NCBI GenBank assembly: GCA_963739385.1
Contig: CAVUAI010000035.1
Location: 1 to 64,000, forward strand
Origin: VAZQ01 sp963739385
GTDB taxonomy: Bacteria > Pseudomonadota > Alphaproteobacteria > Rhizobiales > Xanthobacteraceae
Direction: 5' to 3'
DNA length: 64,000 nucleotides
In this document: positions 27,004 to 35,926 of the stretch, piece after piece
Position numbering within the stretch: the stretch's first letter is position 1
Layout of the letters: every line of letters starts with the position of its first letter
Translations under genes and position numbers: made by a program
The notes under the pieces: model-generated
Seen by the model: the letters and a program-made list of their open reading frames with translations, nothing else
What the model was told of the DNA's origin: nothing
Databases searched by the model: none

Positions 27004-28641
27004 TCACAGACCGGATTGGGATCGCTCGACCAGATATCTGGGGAATTTTTTTAGCGCGGCAGCCATATCAAGCAACGTGGGCCGACCGTAGCCTCGTCCC
27101 ACGGTCAAAGGCGCGTGTCCGGTGATTTCATCTGAGACGGCGTCAGCAATGCCGTGTCGTCGCGCAAGCTGCTTGAAAGTGTGCCGCCAAGCGTGGTTTG
27201 GACGGACTTCGGCGTCCTTGATGCCCACATTCCTTATCCACAAGGCAAGTCTCTCCCGCGTCTTTACGGCGCGAGGACGCCGCGGATTAGTCGGGTCTCC
27301 CGCACGGGGTGCTTCTTCCGAATTATAGAACAGGGGTCCATCACCCCTCGACCTGACGAAATCGAGCAAGCCCTGCGCAATCAGATACTCATGAATTGGG
27401 ATCGTTCGTGTGACCCCTGTTTTGATCGTCCCTGCTTCGGGCGTGAGACGGAGAGCGTCGATGCCTTCGCGCTTCACGATATCCACTCCACGTAATTGCG
27501 TGATCTCACCAGCGCGGGCACCCGTGTAGGCGCAGACCCAGGGTACCCACCGGCACGCCGCGGCAAAGGGGCTTTTGGTATTGGTGATTGCCAGGGAAGC
27601 CTGCAGTATCGTCCGGGCCTCGTCAGTGGTGAAGGCGTCCGTCTCCCGCAGGCGCTGCTTCCTCGGCACCGTGACCGTCACGCCCACGAATGGATTTCCC
27701 TGTATGATCCGCTCCTTATGTCCCCACCCGAACACAGTTCGGGCTGCAGCGAGCCAAACGTCTGAGACGGTCCTTGCGGACCTCTTCGGCGTGACCAGCC
27801 CATCCTTCCATGCTCGGGCCTCATCTTCCGTGATGGAGCTGGCGCTTCGATCCGCGAAATGGGACTGAAGGTCGAGAAAGACAGCACGCCATCGATTGAT
27901 GGTGCTGGCCCGGGCGCCGGTCGCCTTGAGCCACCCCTCAAACAGCTCAAAGCACGATGGACCCTTAGGTGACCCCAGGGATACCGCAGCGAACTTTGGG
28001 AAGCGCTCTGGCCGGGTGTCGCGCGAATAGTCGCCGCTCGCTCTGCGAATGAGAAGGCTCAAGGCTTCAATAAATTCTGCCTCGACCGCATCAAGAAATC
28101 GGTCGCGGCTTTCGGCGGTGAGCGCAATTCCACGGCTGGCCAGAAATTGCGCCGTGTCGGCCTTGTCCGCGATGAACGGGCGCATCGCAACCCGAACATC
28201 CTCGTCCTGCGCCCAATTCCAGTCTGGGTCGAGGCTCTCGTTCTTGCGAAACCAGTCTGGGGCCTCATCGAGCAGAGCGTCCCGTATTTCATCACGGCGC
28301 GCATCCCAACCTTCAGGATCGCCCGGATCGTCTTCGTAACGCTGAACGAACCAGAGATACCACTCGCCGGCGAGCGCTAGAGCCTCGCGAGAGGTTAGCG
28401 AGCGCCCTCTTCCCGCAGCATCATCCCGAATGACCGCGATACGCCGCTCGATCTCCGCCAGCCACTCGCTGAGGGCCCTCTTTGCCTCGCTCAGAGGCGT
28501 GCCGGCCTTGGCGTAGAAGCGCTCCTCCCAACCGCCGCCAAACTGCTCGCGATAGGTCTCCCGGACATCGACTGGGATACCCTTACGCGCCGAGAACGCA
28601 CCAGACTTGAGACGCTTGAGTGAGGTCATCGCAAATGCCAT
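27004..28641 (-). CDS. Island integrase (tyrosine recombinase)
   Basis: The product is 545 residues from ATG 28641, with AAAGGAG just upstream. A long N-terminal region is followed by a core-binding domain (LKATGARASTINRWRAVFLD). The catalytic domain shows Arg in WVCAYTGARAGEITQLRG, H-x-x-R in NHAWRHTFKQLARRHG and Tyr in VGRGYGRPTLLD. It lies next to tRNA-Leu in the usual position for its attachment site and should integrate and excise the 7679-28744 island. No frameshift is seen. Confidence 0.92.
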   Translation of the reverse strand: MAFAMTSLKRLKSGAFSARKGIPVDVRETYREQFGGGWEERFYAKAGTPLSEAKRALSEWLAEIERRIAVIRDDAAGRGRSLTSREALALAGEWYLWFVQRYEDDPGDPEGWDARRDEIRDALLDEAPDWFRKNESLDPDWNWAQDEDVRVAMRPFIADKADTAQFLASRGIALTAESRDRFLDAVEAEFIEALSLLIRRASGDYSRDTRPERFPKFAAVSLGSPKGPSCFELFEGWLKATGARASTINRWRAVFLDLQSHFADRSASSITEDEARAWKDGLVTPKRSARTVSDVWLAAARTVFGWGHKERIIQGNPFVGVTVTVPRKQRLRETDAFTTDEARTILQASLAITNTKSPFAAACRWVPWVCAYTGARAGEITQLRGVDIVKREGIDALRLTPEAGTIKTGVTRTIPIHEYLIAQGLLDFVRSRGDGPLFYNSEEAPRAGDPTNPRRPRAVKTRERLALWIRNVGIKDAEVRPNHAWRHTFKQLARRHGIADAVSDEITGHAPLTVGRGYGRPTLLDMAAALKKFPRYLVERSQSGL

Positions 28642-28727
28642 TTGTATCGCTCCTTTGTAGCTTGGAGGCGACCAAACGTCCTTAGATTTCAGTATGTTGC
28701 TGACCTACAAGCAGAAATCACTTGTAG

Positions 28728-28744
28728 TGGTGCGGTCGAGAGGA
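28728..28744. repeat. tRNA-side attachment-site repeat of the island
   Basis: It is identical to 7679-7695 and forms the 3' end plus CCA of tRNA-Leu, so integration leaves the tRNA whole. An inverted repeat CTACAAG...CTTGTAG (about 28705-28727) sits immediately inside and may be a recombinase-binding site. Confidence 0.85.
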
Positions 28745-28812
28745 CTCGAACCTCCACGGGTTGCCCCGCTAGCACCTCAAGCTAGTGCGTCTACCAATTC
28801 CGCCACGACCGC
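28728..28812 (-). tRNA. tRNA-Leu (anticodon GAG)
   Basis: The 85-nt class II tRNA has a 7-bp acceptor stem GCGGTCG/CGACCGC, discriminator A and encoded CCA. The anticodon loop is TTGAGGT with anticodon GAG, and a long variable arm follows (GGGGCAACCCG). The T arm GGTTCGAGTCC is normal. It reads leucine codons CUC and CUU and serves as the island's integration target. Confidence 0.95.
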
Positions 28813-29068
28813 AGATGGATTAAACGCGGGCCGTGGAGGCCCCGCGTTGGAGCGATGGCGCTCGATGTAACAAATCGGTCTCTAGGTCACAAGGGCTGCG
28901 ACCGGGCCCACGGGCGGCTTCCCGGCTTACACGCTCGCTCTTCAACGCATACATGCATGCCATTGGGTAAGTGCCTTGACTTCCACCGCAATGCAGCATC
29001 CGTTCACAATCTACGCGAACAGTGATGTCGGCCTTGGAGAGCATCCGCGTGATCGCACCAGGTGAGGA
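28813..29068. other. Spacer between tRNA-Leu and lipB
   Basis: The region must hold the tRNA-Leu promoter (minus strand) and the lipB promoter (plus strand). No gene with coding character is visible, and promoter boxes were not resolved. Confidence 0.4.
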
Positions 29069-29809
29069 ATGGCTGGCGCCCGCGACCAGCTGACAATCGG
29101 GCTCAACGGCGATGCCGCCGCGGTCGAGTGGCGGGTGAGCGCGAGCCTGGTTGCGTACGAGCCCGCCTTGGCGGCGATGGATGCGCGCGCGGCGGCCATT
29201 GCCGACGGCACCGCGGCAGAATTGGTCTGGCTGCTCGAGCATCCGCCGCTCTACACCGCCGGAACCAGCGCCAGGCCGTCAGAGCTGATCGAGGCCCGCT
29301 TCCCCGTTTATCCGGCCGGACGCGGCGGGCAGTTCACGTATCACGGCCCGGGCCAGCGGGTCGCCTACGTCATGCTTGATCTCAAACGCCGTGGCCCGGA
29401 CGTGCGCCGCTTCGTTGCAACGCTCGAGGAATGGGTCATCCGCACCCTGGCCCGGCTCGATATTGTCGGCGAACGCCGCGACGATCGCATCGGAGTGTGG
29501 GTGCGGCGGCCGGACAAGGGAGCCGGGCGGGAGGACAAGATCGCGGCAATCGGCGTGCGCATCAAACGCTGGGTCACGCTCCACGGGCTTGCGCTCAATG
29601 TCGACTGCGATCTCTCGCATTACGCCGGCATCGTGCCGTGCGGCGTCGCCGAGCCGCGCTACGGGGTCACGAGCCTCGCCGATCTTGGCCGCCCGGCCAC
29701 GCGGGGCGACGTCGACATGATGCTGCGACGCGAGTTCGAGCCGCTGTTCGGGTCAATCGCCCCGGCAGATCTGGGAGTGGACGGCCTGGCTGCCGCCGAC
29801 GCGATGTAG
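29069..29809 (+). CDS. lipB: Octanoyl-[acyl carrier protein]:protein N-octanoyltransferase
   Basis: LipB moves octanoate from ACP to the lipoyl domains of 2-oxoacid dehydrogenases and the glycine cleavage H protein, the first step of lipoate synthesis. The 246-residue protein shows the signature RGGQFTYHGPGQRVAY (85-100), the conserved Lys in EDKIAAIGVRIKRW (Lys157) and the catalytic Cys191 in HYAGIVPCGV. The length fits the alphaproteobacterial form. A GGTGAGG site precedes ATG 29069. It is the first chromosomal gene beyond the island. Confidence 0.95.
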   Translation: MAGARDQLTIGLNGDAAAVEWRVSASLVAYEPALAAMDARAAAIADGTAAELVWLLEHPPLYTAGTSARPSELIEARFPVYPAGRGGQFTYHGPGQRVAYVMLDLKRRGPDVRRFVATLEEWVIRTLARLDIVGERRDDRIGVWVRRPDKGAGREDKIAAIGVRIKRWVTLHGLALNVDCDLSHYAGIVPCGVAEPRYGVTSLADLGRPATRGDVDMMLRREFEPLFGSIAPADLGVDGLAAADAM

Positions 29810-29818
29810 CGGCGTGCG

Positions 29819-30118
29819 CTACACAGTGGGCAAGACCGCGAAGCGAGTGGTGCCCCGCAAGGCGAGCTCGTGCGAGGTGCCTTCGCGCTCCTCGATACTG
29901 TGGACGCGCGAGCCCGGCGGCCCGCGGCGGCACGCTTCGAGCATGTCGGCGATCCGCTCCGGCGATCCCGCAAACACCGCTTCGACGCCTCCGTCGCACC
30001 GGTTGCGCACCCAGCCTTCAAGGCCATGGTCGACCGCGGTGTATTCCGTGAAGGCGCGATAACCGACGCCCTGCACCCGCCCGCGGATGAACACATGGCG
30101 GATCACCCGCGGGTTCAT
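29819..30118 (-). CDS. acyP: Acylphosphatase
   Basis: This is a 99-residue single-domain enzyme that hydrolyses acyl phosphates. The phosphate-binding loop GRVQGVGYRAF includes the catalytic Arg, and the catalytic Asn follows in GWVRNRCDGGVEAVF, both in normal spacing. Its ATG overlaps the stop of the upstream gamma-glutamylcyclotransferase-like gene by four bases, so the two are translationally coupled. It is convergent with lipB. Confidence 0.93.
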   Translation of the reverse strand: MNPRVIRHVFIRGRVQGVGYRAFTEYTAVDHGLEGWVRNRCDGGVEAVFAGSPERIADMLEACRRGPPGSRVHSIEEREGTSHELALRGTTRFAVLPTV

Positions 30119-30579
30119 CCGAGTTCTCCCGTGTCCTTCGGGCGCACGCCGCGCATCCCGGAGGGCGCCCAGCGCGCCAGCGAACGGATATAGGGTTCAG
30201 GGAGTTGCCAATCGCGCGCAGCGTCGACGACGAGAGCGATATAGCCAGGCCGGGGTGACCCCTCTCCGCGCCGGCGCGCGATGTAGACCAGCGCGCTCGC
30301 TTCGCGTGCGCCGCTCCGCACTGGCATCCAGCGCCGCAGATACAAGCCGGAGCTCACGCTCTCGTACGCATTGACGGCGGCAAGGTCGCGCGACGTCATG
30401 CGCCACAGCACGCCGTACACCCGTCCGCCGCGCCGCCGTGCGATCGAGCCGAAGCCGTCGGGATTGATGACGAAGCGCCAGCCCGCGAGTGTCGCCGTGC
30501 CGAGCGCTTGCGCATCGCGGCAGCGCGCACCCATGAGCGCGCGGCTCATATTCGATCCATAGGCGAAATGCAGCGTCAC
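30115..30579 (-). CDS. Gamma-glutamylcyclotransferase-like protein
   Basis: The 154-residue protein opens with the family motif FAYGSNMS and has the AIG2/GGCT beta-barrel core (VYGVLWRMTSRDLAAVNAYE). The Glu expected as general acid fits NAYESV. Members cleave gamma-glutamyl peptides or amines to 5-oxoproline; the exact substrate is unknown. It is coupled to the downstream acylphosphatase. Confidence 0.8.
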   Translation of the reverse strand: MTLHFAYGSNMSRALMGARCRDAQALGTATLAGWRFVINPDGFGSIARRRGGRVYGVLWRMTSRDLAAVNAYESVSSGLYLRRWMPVRSGAREASALVYIARRRGEGSPRPGYIALVVDAARDWQLPEPYIRSLARWAPSGMRGVRPKDTGELG

Positions 30580-30616
30580 GACTTCCGCTTAGCAGAAACG
30601 GGATGGCGCGCAACGG

Positions 30617-31132
30617 TCAGGCTGCGGCGGAGGACGGCGCGCGCGGCCGCGTTGCAGCCCAGACCGAGAAGCCGAGTGCGATCAGCATGGGTGCAACGAT
30701 AAGCGCGGCGATTCCGGCGGCCACATGGGCGAAGAGTCCCAGGTCGCCGCTGAGCACCTCGATCAGGTACGGCACGATCAGGATGTGGGACGATGCGTGG
30801 CCGGATTGGTTCAGCATTTCGTCGGGCGGGACGCTGAGGGCGACGACGAGGAGCAGCAGAATCATTCCCAGCCCATACAAGACCGCAATCGCCATCGCCA
30901 GACCGGGGTCGCGGTCGGCGTCTCGCAACCGCTTGGCGTGAAGGCAGAACCACGCCCAGATCGCAACGCCCTGGATGAGCGCGAACGGAAGCACTCCGGC
31001 GTGCAGCATCATCCGCGGAGAGATCAGCATCTGCGAGAGGAACGCCACCAGATACACCAGAGCCACCCCGACAGCGAAACGCTTCGGAGCTAGGCGACCG
31101 GCTGCGGAGAAGAACAGGGCGAGCGAATCCAT
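30617..31132 (-). CDS. DUF805-type inner-membrane protein
   Basis: The 171-residue protein has four to five predicted membrane helices. The family motif lies between the second and third (WFCLHAKRLRDADRDPG). Function is unknown for the family. It precedes the GGCT and acylphosphatase genes in the same direction with a 37-bp gap and may be in their transcription unit. Confidence 0.75.
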   Translation of the reverse strand: MDSLALFFSAAGRLAPKRFAVGVALVYLVAFLSQMLISPRMMLHAGVLPFALIQGVAIWAWFCLHAKRLRDADRDPGLAMAIAVLYGLGMILLLLVVALSVPPDEMLNQSGHASSHILIVPYLIEVLSGDLGLFAHVAAGIAALIVAPMLIALGFSVWAATRPRAPSSAAA

Positions 31133-31203
31133 CCCGCCCTATCGTGGCATGACCCGTCAGGTAATTCACCCGGCGGCGCCGGGCTTGTGCTATGGGGCCG
31201 TTT

Positions 31204-31428
31204 TCAGCCCACACGATCCTCGAGATGGTCGTCGCGCACCGGATGTTGCGGGCCGCCGCCGGCCTGCTCGACCGATGGCTGCTCCTGCATGGGCGGGAGC
31301 GAATCCGGCGGCATGGGTTGGGTGGGATCGCGGCGACGCTCGTCATCCGGCATGACGTCGGTTCCATCGTCCCGCTTCGGTAGCGAGTCCGGGACGTCCT
31401 GCGGCGCGGGTCTTGGCTTCAGTCCCAT
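31204..31428 (-). CDS. Small disordered acidic protein (74 aa)
   Basis: The start at ATG 31428 is preceded on the minus strand by GGAGACC. The sequence is Pro/Asp/Gln-rich (MGLKPRPAPQDVPDSLPKRD, MPPDSLPPMQEQPSVEQ) without hydrophobic core, so it is probably unstructured. It lies between the DUF805 gene and the stress-type SDR. Proteins of this kind are often stress-induced in rhizobia, which is only an analogy. Confidence 0.5.
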   Translation of the reverse strand: MGLKPRPAPQDVPDSLPKRDDGTDVMPDDERRRDPTQPMPPDSLPPMQEQPSVEQAGGGPQHPVRDDHLEDRVG

Positions 31429-31515
31429 GATGGTCTCCTGGCGTTGTGATCTGAGAACCCGCGGCCGGACCCAATGGTTCCGACCATCGTGCGGGTCGGG
31501 CACGTCGACGACTTC

Positions 31516-32367
31516 TTACGAGCCGACGACGTTGCCGCCATTCGGGTGGAGCACCTGGCCGCTCATATAGGACGCATCTTCGCTGGCGAGAAAGACGTAA
31601 CAGGGCGCAACCTCATTTGGCTGCCCGGCCCGCTTCATCGGAGCGCTCGCGCCGTGTTTGGCGACACGTTCCGGCTCGAAGGAGGCCGGAATGAGCGGCG
31701 TCCAGATCGGCCCGGGCGCTACCGCATTGACGCGGATGCCCTGCTCCACCAACGCCTCGGACAGCGAGCGCGTGAAAGCGACGATGGCGCCTTTGTTGGC
31801 GGCGTAGTCGAGCAGTGTCTTGTGGCCCTGGAATGCCGTGACCGAGGTGGTGTTGATGACGGACGCGCCCTTGTGCATGTGCGCGAGCGCGTGTTTGGTC
31901 ATGAAGAAGAAGCTGAACACGTTGGTGCGGAAGGTGCGTTCGATCTGCCTGCGGTCGATCTCGCGGAAGTCCTCGGTTTCGTGCTGCTCCGCGGCATTGT
32001 TGACCAGGATGTCGAGGCGGCCGAACGCTTTCATCGTCTGATCAACCGCATCGCGGCAAAACTGCTCGTCGCCCACGTCGCCCGCCACCTTGATTGCGCG
32101 GCTACCCTCCCGTTCGACCGCAGCGATGGTCTCGTCGGCATCTTTGTGCTCCTCGAGATAGACGATGGCGATCTTGGCTCCTTCGCGCGCCATCGCCACG
32201 GCCACCGCGCGCCCGATGCCGGAATCGCCGCCGGTAATCAACGCGACTTTGTCCTTGAGCCGGCCGCAACCGGGATATTTCGGCTGGTAGTCCGGCTGTG
32301 GCCGCATCTCGCTTTCTCGGCCGGGCTGGCGATCCTGTTTCTGGGCAGGCTGCAGTCGCTCGTTCAT
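31516..32367 (-). CDS. SDR-family oxidoreductase (general-stress type)
   Basis: The 283-residue protein has an N-terminal extension (QPDYQPKYPGCGRLKDKVAL) typical of the YhdF/YdaD branch of short-chain dehydrogenases. The NAD(P) site is TGGDSGIGRAVA, the NNAA box is LVNNAAEQ, and the catalytic Ser/Tyr/Lys lie in NTTSVTAFQGHKTLLDYAANK. It ends with the Gly-rich VLHPNGGNVV. The frame extends upstream, but ATG 32367 with GGAGA fits best. The substrate is unknown. Confidence 0.9.
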   Translation of the reverse strand: MNERLQPAQKQDRQPGRESEMRPQPDYQPKYPGCGRLKDKVALITGGDSGIGRAVAVAMAREGAKIAIVYLEEHKDADETIAAVEREGSRAIKVAGDVGDEQFCRDAVDQTMKAFGRLDILVNNAAEQHETEDFREIDRRQIERTFRTNVFSFFFMTKHALAHMHKGASVINTTSVTAFQGHKTLLDYAANKGAIVAFTRSLSEALVEQGIRVNAVAPGPIWTPLIPASFEPERVAKHGASAPMKRAGQPNEVAPCYVFLASEDASYMSGQVLHPNGGNVVGS

Positions 32368-32497
32368 GGCGCCATCTCCTGGTGAGCGGTCTCCAGGTTG
32401 GAACCGCTCGGGGCGCGTCTGGTTCCCGGTGGAAAATCTCCGAGCAAAACCTAAGGCGGCAACGCGCCCGCAGGATTGGCGTGACGCGCCGTGGCCG

Positions 32498-34519
32498 TCA
32501 CGCAAACTCCATGATGACGGCGTCGACCGCGAGACTGTCGCCGGGCTTGGCCTTGATCGCCTTGACCACGCCATCGCGCTCGGCGCGCAGCACGTTCTCC
32601 ATCTTCATGGCCTCGACCACCGCCAGGGTCTCGCCGGCCTTGACCTCCTGGCCCTCTCGCACGGCGATCGAGACCACGAGCCCCGGCATCGGGCAACGCA
32701 CGGCCTTGCCTGAATCGGCGACTTTTTTCTCCGGCATCAGTCGCGCGGCGGCAGCCTCGCGCCCGGTATAGACGTAGGCGCGCGCTTCAACTCCGCGATG
32801 GGAGAGGTCAAAGCCGTTGAGAACCGGCCGCACCTGCACCGAGATCAGCCGCCCGTCGAAGGTGCCCGACCATGCCGGATCGCCCGGCTTCCAGGCCGAG
32901 ACCAGCACATGGGATGCTGCCGACGGCCTCTTCTTTCCGGCAGCTTCGAAACGTACCGCAAGGGCGTCGCCGTTGCGGGTGATATCGAGTGCAATCTCGC
33001 TCCCGCCGAGGCGCACCGCGCGGCGATGCTCGCGGGTGACCGCGGACCCGGGCCGTTGTCCGGAAATGCGACGTTTGCGCTCGCCTTGCACGTGATCGAT
33101 GGCGGCTGCCACCGCCGCCAGGACGCGCGCGCTCTCCCCTTCTGGGGCAATCGGGTGGAAGCCGTCGGGAAACTCCTCGGCGAGGAATCCGGTCGAGAGT
33201 TTGCCCGCCTGCCAGCGCGGATGCTGCATCAACGCTGACAAGAACGAGAGATTGTGGCGAAACCCTTCGATCGTAAATGCGTCGAGCGCGTCTGCCTGGG
33301 CGGCGATTGCCTCCGTGCGCGTGGGGGCATGGGTCACGAGCTTGGCGATCATCGGATCGTAGTAGAGCGAGATTTCGCCGCCCTCGTAGACTCCGGTGTC
33401 GTTGCGTACCGTTACTCCATCCGCGCTCGTCTCCGGCGGCGGCCGGTAGCGGACAAGGCGGCCGATCGAGGGCAGGAAGTTGCGCGTCGGATCTTCGGCA
33501 TAGACGCGGGTCTCGACCGCCCAGCCCGAAAGCGTCACGTCACTCTGCCTGAGCTTGAGCTTCTCGCCGGCCGCCACGCGGATCATCTGTTCGACCAGGT
33601 CGATACCGGTGACGAGCTCGGTGACGGGGTGCTCCACCTGCAGACGGGTGTTCATCTCGAGAAAGTAGAAGCGCTTGTCCTGGCCGGCGACGAACTCGAC
33701 GGTACCTGCAGAATCGTAACCGACCGCCCTGGCAAGCGCGACCGCCTGCTCGCCCATCTTCTTGCGCGTCGCGGCGTCGATCAGCGGGCTCGGCGCTTCC
33801 TCCACGACCTTCTGATTGCGACGCTGGATCGAGCATTCACGCTCGCCGAGATAGATGACGTTACCGTGCTTGTCGCCCAACACCTGGATCTCGATATGGC
33901 GCGGATCGACGATGAATTTTTCGATGAAGACACGCTCGTCTCCGAATGACGACTTCGCTTCGGAACGCGCGCGCGCGAAGCCCTCGGCCACCTCGGCCTT
34001 CGAATGCGCAATTCGCATGCCTTTGCCGCCGCCACCCGCGGATGCCTTGATCATGACGGGATAACCGATTTCGTCCGCGATCCTCACCGCCTGTTTCTCA
34101 TCGACGATCACGCCGAGATGGCCGGGAACGGTGGAAACCTTGGCCTTGGCGGCGGCCTTCTTGCTCTCGATTTTGTCGCCCATGGCGGCGATCGCCTTGG
34201 GATTGGGTCCGATGAAGACGATCCCGGCCTTGGCCAGCGCCCTTGGAAATGCCTCGCGCTCGGAGAGGAAGCCGTAACCGGGATGCACGGCCTCGGCGCC
34301 GCTCCGCTTGCAGGCGTCGACGATCTTGTCGATGACCAGATAGCTCTCCGTCGCCGGTGGCGGACCGATGGCGACGGCCTCATCGGCCATCTCCACATGC
34401 AGCGCGTCCCGGTCGGCCTCGGAATAGACCGCAACCGTCTCGATCCCCAGGCGGCGCGCAGTCTTGATGATCCGGCAGGCAATCTCGCCGCGATTGGCGA
34501 TAAGGATTCGCTTGAACAT
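32498..34519 (-). CDS. pccA: Acyl-CoA carboxylase alpha subunit (biotin carboxylase and BCCP)
   Basis: The 673-residue protein begins with a biotin carboxylase (MFKRILIANRGEIACRIIKT, the ATP-grasp glycine loop KASAGGGGKGMRIAHSK, and MNTRLQVEHPVTE). A middle BT-like domain follows, then a C-terminal biotinyl domain with VEAMKMENV (biotin Lys639, 34 residues from the end). It carboxylates biotin for the beta subunit; pccB at 51823 is the obvious partner. Propionyl-CoA is the likely substrate from the PccA-like domain order; acetyl-, methylcrotonyl- or other acyl-CoA cannot be excluded. The ATG at 34519 opens the family start. Confidence 0.9.
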   Translation of the reverse strand: MFKRILIANRGEIACRIIKTARRLGIETVAVYSEADRDALHVEMADEAVAIGPPPATESYLVIDKIVDACKRSGAEAVHPGYGFLSEREAFPRALAKAGIVFIGPNPKAIAAMGDKIESKKAAAKAKVSTVPGHLGVIVDEKQAVRIADEIGYPVMIKASAGGGGKGMRIAHSKAEVAEGFARARSEAKSSFGDERVFIEKFIVDPRHIEIQVLGDKHGNVIYLGERECSIQRRNQKVVEEAPSPLIDAATRKKMGEQAVALARAVGYDSAGTVEFVAGQDKRFYFLEMNTRLQVEHPVTELVTGIDLVEQMIRVAAGEKLKLRQSDVTLSGWAVETRVYAEDPTRNFLPSIGRLVRYRPPPETSADGVTVRNDTGVYEGGEISLYYDPMIAKLVTHAPTRTEAIAAQADALDAFTIEGFRHNLSFLSALMQHPRWQAGKLSTGFLAEEFPDGFHPIAPEGESARVLAAVAAAIDHVQGERKRRISGQRPGSAVTREHRRAVRLGGSEIALDITRNGDALAVRFEAAGKKRPSAASHVLVSAWKPGDPAWSGTFDGRLISVQVRPVLNGFDLSHRGVEARAYVYTGREAAAARLMPEKKVADSGKAVRCPMPGLVVSIAVREGQEVKAGETLAVVEAMKMENVLRAERDGVVKAIKAKPGDSLAVDAVIMEFA

Positions 34520-34587
34520 CCCGCGATTGGACCCTGCGAGCCGGCGCCTAGGCTTTGCTGCGCAGCGGCGCAAATGTCAACAGACGT

Positions 34588-34815
34588 TCAAGGCGCGACG
34601 GCTGCGAGCACGATGGCGATGATCCAGACCTCGCGCGGGTTCACGCCGCCGAAAGGCCCGATTGGCTCGTTGGGCATGATCGGCAATGCGATGAATGTCA
34701 TTGCCGCCAGCACCAGCACGGACCGCAATTCCGGCCAGCTGATGCTTCGTACCCAGCCGTGCAGCCGTTCGCGCGAGGCGAGCAATACTGCCGTGGCGAC
34801 CGCGGCGGCGTGACT
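34588..34815 (-). pseudogene. Fragment of an MgtC/SapB-type (DUF4010) membrane protein
   Basis: About 75 residues read HAAAVATAVLLASRERLHGW, VLVLAAMTFIALPIMPNEP and IGPFGGVNPREVWIIAIVLA, typical of the C-terminal DUF4010 half of MgtC-related proteins. The N-terminal domain and the remaining helices are absent, and the frame stops at 34588. It is a remnant upstream of pccA. Confidence 0.55.
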
Positions 34816-34877
34816 TGACGAAGGATGCAGGTGACAGGGCCGGCGCGAAGCTGCACCGACCTTCGGCCGATTGCCGA

Positions 34878-35090
34878 TTACATGAACGAGCGGCGAGACC
34901 TCCGTCCGCGCGCGTGACTGGCAATCCAAGCCAGAACATAGGCGTCGACGTCGGGTGACCTGCGGACGCTGGCCCAGCTGCGGGCAAGCAGGAGCCGCTC
35001 GGCCAGCCGCACCACGATGGGCGATCGCCTGATCGCTGCGAGCAGCGCCTGCAAACGTGCGCCGGCCGTCGGCTCGGAGCCCGTGGTCAT
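34878..35090 (-). CDS. Hypothetical protein (70 aa)
   Basis: From ATG 35090 the protein is Arg-rich and helical (LQALLAAIRRSPIVVRLAER, ARSWASVRRSPDVDAYVL). No domain is recognised. It may be a real small gene or chance coding in GC-rich sequence. Confidence 0.3.
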   Translation of the reverse strand: MTTGSEPTAGARLQALLAAIRRSPIVVRLAERLLLARSWASVRRSPDVDAYVLAWIASHARGRRSRRSFM

Positions 35091-35926
35091 CGGCAGTCTC
35101 TCCCGTCCCTCACGGGACTCCCTGGTCACTCGGTTGACGGAATGGATTGAAACGGCAACGCCTCCCCTGCCGCAGGGGTTCCTTCAACCTATGCCATTAG
35201 TCGCGCCACACCGGCTTGCGGTTCGACTCGAATCTGTCCGCCAGCCCTCTAGTCATGGCAACGCTGTGGCGAAGTTGCGGCGCAATGGGCGCGAGCTGAC
35301 CATGAACGGCGCATTTGTCGCGCATTCTCGCGCGTTCGCCTAAGGGAGTACCCGCGGCGATAGTGTGCGGTGCGGCACGATCAGGAATTTGTGATCATGG
35401 GAAGTCTCTCCGCCACCGGCTTCTCCTCCAGCAATGTGGCCCTCTGGACCGGCAACCTTGACTTGCGGCTGGCGACGAACCTCTCCACGAGCCTCCCTCC
35501 GCGTTTCACCTCCGCTGCAGTGCGGGTACGACGCAGGCACCGCACTCGCAGGTCTCCCAGTCGAAGCCGCTTTCCTGCAGCAGGCCCGCAGCCGGAAGCA
35601 TAGCCAGACATGGCTTCGGCGACGCGCGGGCGAAAGCGCTTCAGCGACAGCGCGCCGGCGCTCTCGCTGATCGCCCGGCCGGTCGACGCGGCAAAGCGTC
35701 GCCATGTCCGAGCCGAAAACGCAGATTCTTTCGTTGCGCGCGCGGGGCGCTATTCATTTCTTCTCCAAGCGCTCGACGGTGAAGGAATTATGTCTGCGGG
35801 AAATCCCGCATGCATCGAAGCCTGCAATAGACGCTCGCTATCACGGCCCATTCTGGCTGTTGACATTGCAACGCACTACATTACCGGCTTCAATTACCAA
35901 TGGGTCCCAGGCGACGGAGGTGAACA
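35091..35926. other. About 0.8 kb without a confident gene
   Basis: Open frames on both strands are Arg/Cys-rich, as expected from chance in this base composition. The last 60 bases must hold the peroxiredoxin promoter; GGAGGTGAAC lies just before ATG 35927. Confidence 0.45.

Larger units (their letters stand above)
7679..28744. mobile_element. Genomic island integrated at tRNA-Leu(GAG)
   Basis: A perfect 17-bp direct repeat TGGTGCGGTCGAGAGGA occurs at 7679-7695 and 28728-28744. The second copy is the 3' end (including CCA) of an intact tRNA-Leu gene. A full-length tyrosine integrase starts about 90 bp inside that end. Gene content between the repeats is accessory: TIR proteins, a helicase-like ATPase, small unknowns, pseudogenes. 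The flanking lipB region is typical chromosome. No conjugation genes are visible, so this looks like a non-conjugative integrative element. Confidence 0.85.

Noticed and set aside
35340..35705. Minus-strand 121-codon frame before the peroxiredoxin
   Set aside because: Arg/Cys/Ser-rich chance frame; no start site or motif.
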